Of a stretch of DNA of 64,000 bases, positions 24,296-33,708 are shown piece by piece. Under the pieces are notes generated by a model. It was not told where the DNA came from, searched no databases, and worked only from the letters and a program-made list of their open reading frames with translations. Source of the DNA: Papilionanthe hookeriana x Papilionanthe teres (taxonomy: Eukaryota > Streptophyta > Magnoliopsida > Asparagales > Orchidaceae); the NCBI GenBank assembly GCA_022702705.1, contig CM040429.1:109717943-109781942 (forward strand), in the 5' to 3' direction. The stretch's first letter is position 1; every line of letters begins with the position of its first letter. The position numbers and the translations under genes are program-made.

Positions 24296-27099
24296 CTCTA
24301 AGAAGTGAAGCTTCAATCAGAGAGTTGTGGCACCTTCGATTGCACCCATGGAAGCTTCAGATGAAGTCTCTGGCTCTGAGGAATTGCCTAGGTATGAAAG
24401 TGACCAAGGCCGATTTCAAAGCTTGGCCGATAGAGAGGATGGCTGGCCTGGTGAGGGGGCATGCATTGGGAACTCCTTCTCTTGGTCCTGTGTAGGTGTG
24501 GGTGAGTTTAATTTGATTTTGGTGGAGGTTCCAGCGATGTCCTGTTCTGGGCTGAGAATTGAGCTCCAAAATTGAGCTCAATCAATGGGGTTTAGGGCAG
24601 GAGAACAGTGGGGATGAATTGATCTTGGCTAGGGGAAGCTCTGTGAGGAGTTTGGAGGGATTCTGTGAAGGTCGATTTCAACCAACCTTTTGGCCGAGAG
24701 GGGGTTGCTTGTTTAAATGGCCATGGCCAGAGCTTCCTAGGGGTAATTGATGGCTGGGATCAGCTGCCTAGGGGAGGAGATGAAGAGCTGTGGTGGCCAT
24801 TGGGCATGGGACAACTCAGCAGGTGAGAATTTGAAATTTGGCTCATTCCAAGCTCCTCGGCCATGGCATTTTCCGGCGGCTCAGTGGCTGGCCGGCTAGG
24901 GATCGGTCACCATCCTGATCATGAGGGTCAGGGCTTGAAGTTTGTGGGTTCAATTGGCCAATGCCAAGTGTAAAGAGGTTTGATTTAAGTGGTAAGGGGA
25001 AGGGTCATTTTAGGCTCATTTTGGTTTAGCCATGGTTTAGGGCATGGTGCACCATCCAAAGCTCTGATTTTGGGCTGAGGGAGGTCAGATGAGTCAGCTT
25101 AGAGGAGGTGGTGTGGTCTCCATCCATGGTGAGGTGGCTAAGCTTGGTTTAGAGTGTTGCATAAATGAGGTTAAAATGCTTAATGAAGGTTTAAGAAAGT
25201 TCCCCCTTCTTGACATTAATGGCATGGTGAGGTGGAAAGGGCTCCTCATGGCTTGCATATGGCTTATGCATGGCTCAATGGCTCCATTTGGCTTGGGGCC
25301 AAGCTTAGTCAATTTCATGGAAATGGGTTTTAAGGATTTTGGATATTTAGGGGTAATTTGGCACATGGCTTAGTTTAGAAAAGTTTAATGATGAATTTGA
25401 AACTTAGGGAGTGATTTAAATCAAAGGGATGATGAGGTGAAAGTGTCATGTAGGCTTTGGATTGACTTTGGGCCTTTTGAATTCACTTTGGATGGGCTTT
25501 TAAAATGGTTTAAGGAAGTGTGCCTTTAAGTTTGAAAACAAATTGGTGGATGGAAATTTTGTGAAGGATTGGGACAAACAAATGTTGGGTTTAGTTTAGG
25601 GATGTGTGAAGAGTGATTTGAAACAAATTTGAGGTGATTTGGAGTTGAATTGGGTTTGATTTAGGACTTTTTGGTAAAGGGGCCAAAGTGGGCCAAAAAG
25701 GACTAACTTGGGCTATCTTGGGCTAAGGTTGGGCTAATATTGGATTTGATGTAAAATTAATGTTGAGAAATTTTTATGGGAGTGTTACAAAGAGTTTTCA
25801 ACTTTGCTTGGGCTTTGATTTTGAGATTTGGGCCCATTTGGGTTTATGGTAGGTTTAGGCCAAAAAAGGTGATTTTGGTTTTGGGTTAGGTTCGGGTGGA
25901 GTTTAGGTTCAAATTTGGGGCAAATCTTGTTAGGGTTTTGTTTGTGGGGATATTACGAATGTTTAGGAAAAGATTTGGGGTTAATTGGAGTTGAGTTGGG
26001 TTAGTTTGGGCTAAGTTTAGGTCATGTGCCAAAATTGGGCTTTAAGCTTCAAATTGAAATTGGATCCAAATGTTAATCAAATTGGGCTTGAATTTGGTCT
26101 AAATTAATATTGGGGATATTGAATTGAAGTTTAGAATTTGATTGTATCAACATTGAGGTCAATTGGGTTGATTTGGTTTGACATTGGGCTTACTTTGGTT
26201 AAAAATGGGCTAAATTGGGGGTTTTGGTAAAAGTGAGTTAAATTGACAAAATTGGCCTATAGTGTAGTTGAACAAAATGAAATTGGGAATATTTGGGATT
26301 TTTTGGAATTTTCTGGTAATTTTTGGAATTTATGGATTTTTTAGTTAAAAAGTGCATTTTGGGTATTTGAAGGGTATTGGGGGGTATTTTTTTGGAAATT
26401 TTAGTATATTTGGCCAAGGATGATCAATTTGAATGGTGGGAAATGTTTAGGATTGGTTTTGAGGAATTTTGGGAAAATTAGGTAATTTTGCAAATTTTGG
26501 GTAGCTTCAAGGACATTTGGTAGGTTTGGTGGGTGTAGGGCCCAGGGGTCAAAAATTGAAATTTAGAAAAAAATGAAGATTGATCAAGTTTGAGTAGAAT
26601 GGAATCACTTTGGTTAAGCCATGAAGCCATATCAAGCCCATGAGAGCCATGAGAGGACTCATTTGATGCATTAACTATGTTGTTCCTAACCCTCTTAGTC
26701 AAGGGCTTAGGGGTTAAGGTCCATCCATATGAATTACCTACATGTGTCAGGAAGTCAAGCTAGGTATGAATGGTTTTAGGATTTGGAATGTGTGTGAAAG
26801 TGTAATGTGTGTAGGTCAAACCTCACCAGACCAGGCCACCCAGGGTAGTCCTAAGGCCAAAGAGTCCTATAGGGAACTCATCTTTTAAACCTCCACATTT
26901 GATCTTAACCCTCCAAGTGACTTAGGGGTTTACAATCAAACTTATGGGGTTTGCAGAGAGTTAAGATGTGTTTGAATTTCTTTCTAAGTGGTGGGTTCCA
27001 TTTCTAGTCCTCTAAAATAGTCAAAGGGAAAGCATAAGGCTAGATCCTAAGTACTAAAGAGAGAGAAGAGAAAAGACCTCATAAAAAATGAGGTCAACA

Positions 27100-27655
27100 T
27101 GCTTTCCTGGAAGAGATCCCTGAACTGCCTGAGTATACTCTGTTGGAAGGAAGTAGGTTTCAACCCCCTCTGCTGCATCGGATGAAGAAGATGTCCGAAG
27201 GATTGCCGCTACACTACCCTGACCTGCATACTATAGTAACTACAAAAGAAAAATGGTTAAGACTACGCCATTTGCTCGGCTACAAGCTGTGATAGAAAAA
27301 TTGGCAAAGAAAGAAAGATGCCCGTGTCGAAATCCTAAAAAGAATGGGACGAGTGCCGAGCTAGATCCGCCTCGGACCGCGAGTAGAGCCTGTCACTACC
27401 GTAGAGAAACCGAGGAAGAAAATGAGAGCTAGTTCATACGTTGTTGTATCGGCCATCATATTAGGGAGGACACCACCTACCAGGCATATGGCCAGACGAG
27501 ACCATGCGGTCCTAGGCTTTCTGCTGCAGAAGGATGGTGTGGCGACCTATTATTGCCGAGCCGAGACCAACACAACGTCTTGAGAGAAAAGCCTCGTCAA
27601 AGAGTCTGAATCAGAAGAAAGTGCTACTGCAATAAAAAAATTCCTGAAAAAGAAG
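27100..27655 (+). pseudogene. gag: T-P gag fragment right of the solo LTR
   Basis: Begins TGCTTTCCTGGAAGAG and continues T-P gag (FLEEIPELPEY, then a basic region and the segment containing ATYYCRAETNT). It carries several frameshifts and stops. It matches 46665-47230 closely, then ends abruptly: 46665 continues GAAGTTCAACAG while this copy turns into the hairpin array after AAAAAGAAGTT. The junction is a breakpoint with a few bases of shared sequence. Confidence 0.82.
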
Positions 27656-27954
27656 TTTAAAGAGAACTGGAATCTGGTTCCAGTCTCGAAGGTTTAAAGA
27701 GAACTGGAATCTGGTACCAGTCTCGAAGGTTTAAAGAGAAGCTGGAATACGGTACAAGTCTTAAAGGTTTAAAGAGAGCTGGAATGCAGTAACGATCTCG
27801 AAGGTTTAAAGAGAACCGGAATTTGGTTCCGGCCTCGAAGGTTTAAAGAGAAGCTGGAATCTGGTTCCGGTCTCGAAGGTTTATAGAGAAGCTGGAATGC
27901 GGTTCCGATCTCGAAGGTTTAAAAAGAACTGAAATCTGGTTCTAGTCTCGAAGG
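27656..27954 (-). repeat. Tandem array of eight 37-38-bp hairpin units
   Basis: Eight head-to-tail units of 37, 37, 38, 37, 37, 38, 38 and 37 bp, each starting TTTAAAGAG (two variants) and ending CGAAGG or similar, followed by a partial ninth. Most units hold an inverted repeat such as ACTGGAA / TTCCAGT around TCTGG. Hypervariable tandem repeats in the 3' UTR are known for Tat-lineage elements, which fits its place downstream of T-B's last ORF. Strand assignment is inferred from that position. Confidence 0.85.
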
Positions 27955-28694
27955 TTTAAAGGGTTGAAATTTGCTGTGGAGATTTGAGTTTAGCGGAAGA
28001 TTTGGAATGAGACGTGAAAGTGTTTCACGTCCCACGAGGATCGATCAAGGTCTGATTATTTGGTGAAGGATACGAATCCATGCCATCAGAACTAAATCGA
28101 AAAATTTCATGGTTCTGTGTCAGTAGATTCAATTGACCTTCTCAAAAGAGGGAAGGAAATATGGAGAGTCAAATAGAGATTTGAGAATAGCCGAAGGCTG
28201 GGGATTTTAGATTCGGGAATTTGTTTTTGTCGTTTGTTGTAATTTGATTTTTAGCTTGATTTTCAATTTAGAGTTCATTTTTATTTAGAGTTCGTTTTGA
28301 CATTCAGATTTTTAAAAGATTTCTCATTTATTTTTATCTTCCCTTTGTTCTTTGTTCGAAGTTCATTTAACTTAATGGAGTTTTCTAGTCAATTTGCACA
28401 AAAAGAGGTGAAGGCAAAACATGACATGGTCACTTTCATTCCAATCTTGTTGAAAGTACATCATAAAACTTGATCCAAAACTTGATGATATTTTCTTTGA
28501 GAATTTAATATCTCTTACAATCCATATAAATCCAAAATGGATTGTGTAAGATTCTTGCAAATTGTTTCTAAAAGCGTCTGCGAAAATCCATGTCTGAATA
28601 GTGAGATACATGGACAATAACATCACCTTCCAAGCCACCCTTGGCAGGAATGTCGTACGGATGTGCATTGGAGGTGTGCTATCTCCCATGTAAG
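27955..28694 (-). other. T-B 3' untranslated region
   Basis: Non-coding stretch between the hairpin array and the AlkB ORF end. At 28011-28031 is a perfect 9-bp inverted repeat GACGTGAAA / TTTCACGTC with a GTG loop. The open frame at 28372-28698 (minus) shows no recognisable family and has the composition of AT-rich filler; I do not call it a gene. No polypurine tract or LTR start is seen, as expected if the 3' end was lost at 27656. Confidence 0.55.
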
Positions 28695-30182
28695 TCACAG
28701 CTCACAAGGCCGGAGGCTCTCTAACTCTGGATCTGGCTGGAAGTGAAAAGGAATCTTTTTGTCATCCACTCTCCTAAAAGTAACAAAGATCCGCTCAACA
28801 GGCACTCATGGAATGCAATGCTTTGCGATGTCCGCTCCATTCCATTTTAACACCATGACGGAACCTAACGGTAGTGGTATCTCCACTGGCCCTCAGAATT
28901 CTCTGGGGCTTACTATCCGGAGGTCAGATCCGAACATGATATTGCACTGGTTGACAAAAGACACTGTGCAGAAAGGTCTAACAAAATCATGATGGTCTAT
29001 GTGTGGAGGTATGCAGTCGCCCTCCTTGTAGATGTTAATGATGCAACTGTTGGGTATGCAGTCTACGGGCAATACCTTCCATGTCACCATCCTCTTTACC
29101 ATTCTTTTAATAGTATTCGACATCGGATCCACCTCACTGCGACGGAGTATTCCTTGTGGATTCCCTTTTCTGTCTACCGCGAAGTTGTAGCAACATCCGC
29201 ATTGGATTGTAATTCTTCCTTTTCCTGGCATCCATCTTCGGGGTTCTGAATAGGTCTTTTCCCTCAGGCGACCAGCTCGGCCCATTTTCTGAAGCTTAAG
29301 TACGCAGTCTACAATTTACTGTTGTTCGTAGTCCGAAAACACATCTGTATGCAGCTCAAGGCCTTCCAAGATGTTAATCCTCTTGCCACGGATTCTTTCG
29401 AAGTATTCAAAAGTTTTCTTTTCAACATTCTGCATCTTTTCCAGCTCATATTCCAGAATTATCTGCAACTGACGAGGTCTAGTAATGTACTGTGAGATGT
29501 ATGGTTCAACCTCAGCACGTTCTCCTGTATGTCTCATCTCCTCGGAGATAATCTCTGTCGGGACATCCTCTGGGGTTGCTTTCACAACAAGACTCTTTAA
29601 AACTGGTGCATTTATCTGGCGTTGTGGCACATATTCTGTTTCTTCTTTCCTTGGGATTACTTTTATCTTTTCTGTTGTTCTTGGAGTTGGTCTCCTCTTT
29701 TCTGGTTCCTGACGAACTGGCTTCTTAGAAGTGCTTGCACTGACGGTAGCAACTGTCTCTTTACATTGATCTGCTGCTAACTTGGTTAACATCTTGCGAA
29801 TGCATCGGTTCTTGTTTCTTCATTGAGTAGGGGTGAGAGTAGCTCTCCTTACCTCTTGAATTTCTGTGGGCATTGCGTTGAAGAGCCTGCCTTCTGCTGT
29901 AGCAACCACGGACTTAATTTTCTTGTCCTCTCTCGTTGCATGAGCGGTATTTACTTTTTTCTTCTTGCTGGTAGATGGTTGACTTGAGCCACCCAATTTC
30001 ATCACTATATGGCTACGGAGCTCTTCCCGATCAATCAGGGTCCAATCATTTTCTTCGTACTGTAGCCCGGCTGGTGTGAAGTCAGAGTCGATCTCAATCA
30101 CGGCTCCATCATTCATCCTTTTTTTATCGAATGCTAGACTCACACCATTCTTAAAGTTCAAAACCAACCACTCGTTTGACAT
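28695..30182 (-). pseudogene. Gag-like/AlkB chimera: ALKBH9-type 2OG-Fe(II) dioxygenase ORF of T-B
   Basis: One 496-codon frame from ATG at 30182 to TGA at 28695, without frameshift but with four in-frame stops (29820-29822, 29316-29318, 28893-28895, 28806-28808). Residues 1-60 resemble the N-terminus of T-P/T-B gag, and around 117-126 LTPTQ*RNKNR matches gag LTRTQRRNRSR. Residues 120-240 are a charged linker. From about 265 the frame matches plant ALKBH9-type AlkB proteins: INILEGLELHT, GRITIQCGCCYN, CIINIYKEGDCIPPH. Visible ligands: H394 and D396 (PHID), H455 (AKHC), R464 and R470 (RIFVTFR). The family oxidatively removes methyl groups from RNA (m6A) or damaged nucleic acid. It sits 322 bp downstream of integrase on the same strand, the usual env-like position. 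As it stands it cannot make a full-length protein without readthrough. Confidence 0.92.
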
Positions 30183-30504
30183 TTCCCTGCGAAAAATAAG
30201 GAAAGGATCAGGGGCTCTACCAAGAACAAGTACAATAGAAAAAAAAACTGTTTATTAATGAAGAGCTTCTATTCATTTATTTCAAATTTAAATAGGAGTA
30301 TGAAAAGATGAAGAAAGATCAAGAGCTAGTCTCGATTTGAAAGGAAGGATAAAAACTTTATTATCATAATTTCACATGTTTTCTTTTAACATTTTTTTAA
30401 ACGATTTTCTTTATCGTCCACTTTTTAAATTTTTGGGTTCGGACCCAGTCATAAGTAATTACTGTGCCCATGCTTCTAGGAATGAATATTCATCCTTCAA
30501 AACA
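30183..30504 (-). other. Spacer between integrase and AlkB ORF, with 3' splice-site-like end
   Basis: AT-rich and non-coding. In element sense it contains AATAAAG (at 30356-30362) and ends in a pyrimidine-rich TTATTTTTCGCAG followed by GGAAATG, a good 3' splice acceptor four bases before the AlkB start codon (AG at 30187-30188). This suggests the ORF was expressed from a spliced subgenomic RNA; the donor was not identified. Confidence 0.5.
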
Positions 30505-31670
30505 TCAGGTTGCGTAATACTTCTTTAGATACCGTCCATTAATTGGAAGCATAGGTCGTTCTCCACGATAATTTACAAGCTGGTAGGAACCTCTTGAGTA
30601 AACTGTCTCGACCACGAATGGCCCTTCCCAAGTCGGATCAAATTTACCTCCTATCTTGCGGTGTGCAAGAATAGGTCTTCTGAGAACTAGAACCAAGTCA
30701 CCGACTTTAAATGTCCTTGGACGGACTAGTTTATCGTGGACCTGGATCATCTTGGCTTGATACAGTTCCAAATTCTGCTGCACTGCAAGTTGTTTTCCTT
30801 CCAAGCTTTCCAATTCCTCTAGTTGTAGTTTGCCATTTTCTTCTATAGTAATCTTGTTCGCAACTGCAATTCTGAGTGACAGAAGCTGTACCTCCAAGGG
30901 TAAGACCGCCTCGGACCCGTACACTTAAGCGTAAGGCGTAGTTGAGTAGGAGTTTTGAAAGTCGTCGTTTAGGCCCATAAGGCTTCTAACAACTTCTCGT
31001 GCCAATTTCTTTTATTGTCGTCCAAGGTTTTCTTTAGGATTTGGACGAGAGTTTTATTAAAAGCCTCGGCCAAGCCGTTTGCTCTCGAGTAATAGATCGT
31101 CGAATAACACCAATCAATCTCGTGTCTTCTGATAAAGTTATTGATCTTCGTAATTTTCAATGCGGACCCATTATCCGAAATGATTCTGCGCGGTACCCCG
31201 AAACGGTAGACGACCTGATTCTTGAAAAACTACAACACATGGTGCACTTTCACTTCTCTGAGTGGTATAGCTTCTGCCCTCTTGGAAAAGTAATCTGTAG
31301 CTGCAAGAATGAAGCGATGTCCCCTTGAAGAAGGCGGTTCTATCAGACCCACAATATCTGTGCCCCAACATTCAAATGGACATGACACAATTGTCGGATA
31401 TAACACATTTGGAGGTTGATGTAGAACCACTCCATGTACTTGGAACTGGTGACAACTTTTGGCAACCTTCATGCAGTCGGTCATCATTGAGGGCCAGTAG
31501 TACCCTAGTCTTTTAATCTTCATTTTCATTTTCAGACCAGACTGATGAGCGCCACAAAGTCCTGAGTGTACTTCTTTAAAAAATTCAAGAGCCTCAGACT
31601 CACTTAGGCACCTTAGCCACATCTGATCAAAAGACCTTTTGTATAACATATTATTTATTAATGCATAAGA
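30505..31670 (-). pseudogene. pol: T-B integrase
   Basis: Zinc finger HSGLCGAH...KSCHQFQVHG (31649-31430): the final Cys of the HHCC set is Phe. Catalytic core: first Asp in WGTDIVG (about 31350), second in ISDNGSALK (about 31165), Glu in NGLAEAFNK (about 31075), the D,D-35-E pattern. The C-terminal part has GSEAVLPLE and FKVGDLVLVL...WEGPFVVE, as in plant Ty3/gypsy integrases without chromodomain. Interruptions: TAG after VHHVL (31227-31229), TAA after ALWA and a frameshift near 30930. In-frame with the upstream RNase H apart from one TAA at about 31687. It would insert the cDNA; this copy is not functional. Confidence 0.9.
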
Positions 31671-33708
31671 CAGAGTTCTTTTCTTGATTTAATGGGCTAA
31701 CGACTTATCGTCCAGTAGGTTTTCCGTTTGCAAGTAGTTCATTAATGGTTGCCGCCAATCTTCCGTAACTTCGTTACTGCCGTGACCGATTCTTTTTCTT
31801 TTCCTTCTGATTTGTGTATTGTATCCATGTTGAGTACGTGATAGGACCTGTCTTCCTAGAACTGTCATTTCAACTAACTCATCCTGTAGGCAGGCAAATT
31901 CTTTTACAAGGCTAGCTAACGCATCTGCGAGAGCATTTTCTCTTCTGGGAATCTTGTAGATCGTTACATTTGAAATTCGCTCCAACAACTTCATGGCATA
32001 TTGAAAGTACTGCTCAAGCCTTGGTTTTAAAATCCTGTACTGTTCGGCGACCTGTTGAATGATCAACTGGGAATCGCCATAAATGTTGATGTCTGTTATC
32101 CCCATCTGAATGGTTAATTCCAATCCTGTTATGAGGGCTTCGTATTCTGCCTCGTTATTTATACACGGTTCTGTTAGATGGTAGGAATACCTTAACATCC
32201 CCCGCTCCGGTATTATAAATATTAGTCCGATTCCTGTCTTACCGGGCACTATCATTTGTGATTCTTTATCTTTCTGTGCTGAAGATGCTCCGTCGAAGTA
32301 CAGTTCCCAACGCCGATCATCGTGGTCTTCTAGGTTCATTATCTGCTCGTCTGGCAAGTCGTCATTGAGAGGTGATTCTGCCGGTAAAGGGTGTGCTTCA
32401 AGGAAGTCTGCCAGGACTTGTCCCTTTACGGCACGAAGAGGAACGAAAGTTATATCGAATTGCAATAGTATCATTGACCACCTGGAAAGTCTGCCGGAAA
32501 GTGTCGGACGGGTCATCAAATATTGCAACGGATTAAACTTCGAAATAAGGTTGACCTTATGAGAAAGCATGTAGTGCCTGAGCTTCTGTACGGCGAATGT
32601 CAGGGCCAAACAGTGCTTCTTAATAGGAGGATACTTTACTTCCGTCGGAATTAGATGACGGCTTAAGTAGTAGAGAGCATTTTCTTTTCCCTCATCATTG
32701 ACCTGGGCTAGCAGGGCTCCGAGAGAGTCGTCTAGAGCTGCGATATAAAGTATCAACGGTCTACGCGAGACTGGGGCTGCTAAAACAGGAGGTGTCATTA
32801 AATACTGTTTGATGTCATCGAAGGCATGTTGACATTTGGAGTCCCAAGTAAACTTGGCATCCTTCTTAACCAAAGCAGAAAAAGGCTGACACCTTCCTGA
32901 CATATTCGAGATAAAGCGTAGAAGATACACCAACTTCCCTTGAAAGGATCGTAGTTGTTTCAAGGTTTTGGGAGGCGGCATTTCTAAGATAGCTTTAATC
33001 TTCTCCGGATCGATTTCAATTCCATGATGTCGAACAACAAATCCTAAGAATTTCCTAGAGGTGACGTCGAAGGCGCGTTTCAAGGGATTCATCTTAAGGT
33101 TATATTGTCTTAACCGCTCGAAAACGATTCTCAAATCATACAAATGATCTTCTTTTAGTTTGCTTTTGATGACTACATTATCCACGTAGCACTCGACTTG
33201 GTTGTGAATGAGATCATCAAAAAATCCTTGTCATTGCTCTTTGGTAGGTTGCTCTTGCGTTCTTCAATCCAAATGGCATCAACGTATGTAGATACACTCC
33301 AATTGGCGCTCTGAAGGCTGTGAGCTTTTCATCTTCCGGTGCCATCTTTATCTGGTTGTATCCTGAAGATCCATCCATTAAAGAAAAGATTTCATGTGTT
33401 GAAGCGATGTCGATCATCAATTCTTGAATTGGTAGCGGGAATTCATCCTTTGGACATGCTTTGTTCAAATCTCTGAAATCCACGCAGATTCTGATCTGAC
33501 CATTCTTCTTTCTGACTGGTACCACATTAGCTAACCAAGTTGGATATTGTTCCTCACGGAAAAATTTAGCATCTATTAGCTTCTTAACTTCTGCTATTAC
33601 TTTTTGTTCAATCTCCAGACGCATTCTTCTCGGAGCTTGTCTGACTGGAACAACAGTGTGATCCACTCCTAGCCTATGAACTGCAACCTCTGGAGCTAAT
33701 CCTGCCAT
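31671..33708 (-). pseudogene. pol: T-B reverse transcriptase, RNase H and second (archaeal-type) RNase H
   Basis: RT fingers and palm at 33708-33217 (WLANVVPVRKKNG, CVDFRDLNKACPKDEFPLP, MPFGLKNARATYQRA). One extra T in a T-run near 33217-33225 shifts the frame; it resumes at CYVDN, where YVDD is expected, so the second catalytic Asp is Asn. Thumb and connection follow (RKFLGFVVRHHGI). The first RNase H (about 32750-32480) has weak catalytic positions (YPPIKKHCLALTFAVQKL). A second RNase H follows at about 32320-31900 with the set D (YFDGAS), E (NNEAEYEAL), D (YGDSQL), D (NALADALA), counted as 298, 345, 371 and 421 of the 498-codon frame ending at 31689. A dual RNase H is the mark of the Tat lineage. 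Confidence 0.92.

Larger units (their letters stand above)
20297..27099 (-). repeat. T-S: solo Tat LTR, 6803 bp
   Basis: A complete minus-strand LTR (starts TGTTGACC at 27099, ends TGCCGACA at 20297) with perfect TGCTT on both sides and no internal element sequence at either edge: the structure left by LTR-LTR recombination. It is closely similar to the T-B LTR but lacks about 486 bp present there (T-B 42415-42900). The TATA-like motif near its 3' end is at 20426-20438 and the terminal hairpin at 27075-27095. Confidence 0.88.

Noticed and set aside
24327..24750. ORFs downstream of the antisense LTR frame in T-S (MAPSIAPMEAS and others)
   Set aside because: The same frames are not kept in the other LTRs (an overlapping frame exists only in part at 8330-8542), so they are probably chance.
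27656..27954. Possible CRISPR-like array
   Set aside because: The 37-38-bp units are contiguous with no spacers, in a plant retrotransposon 3' UTR.
28372..28698. 108-codon ORF after the AlkB frame, minus strand
   Set aside because: No recognisable motif, AT-rich composition, overlaps the AlkB stop in another phase; treated as 3' UTR.
28759..29249. Plus-strand ORFs opposite the AlkB frame
   Set aside because: Shadows of the minus-strand AlkB codons.
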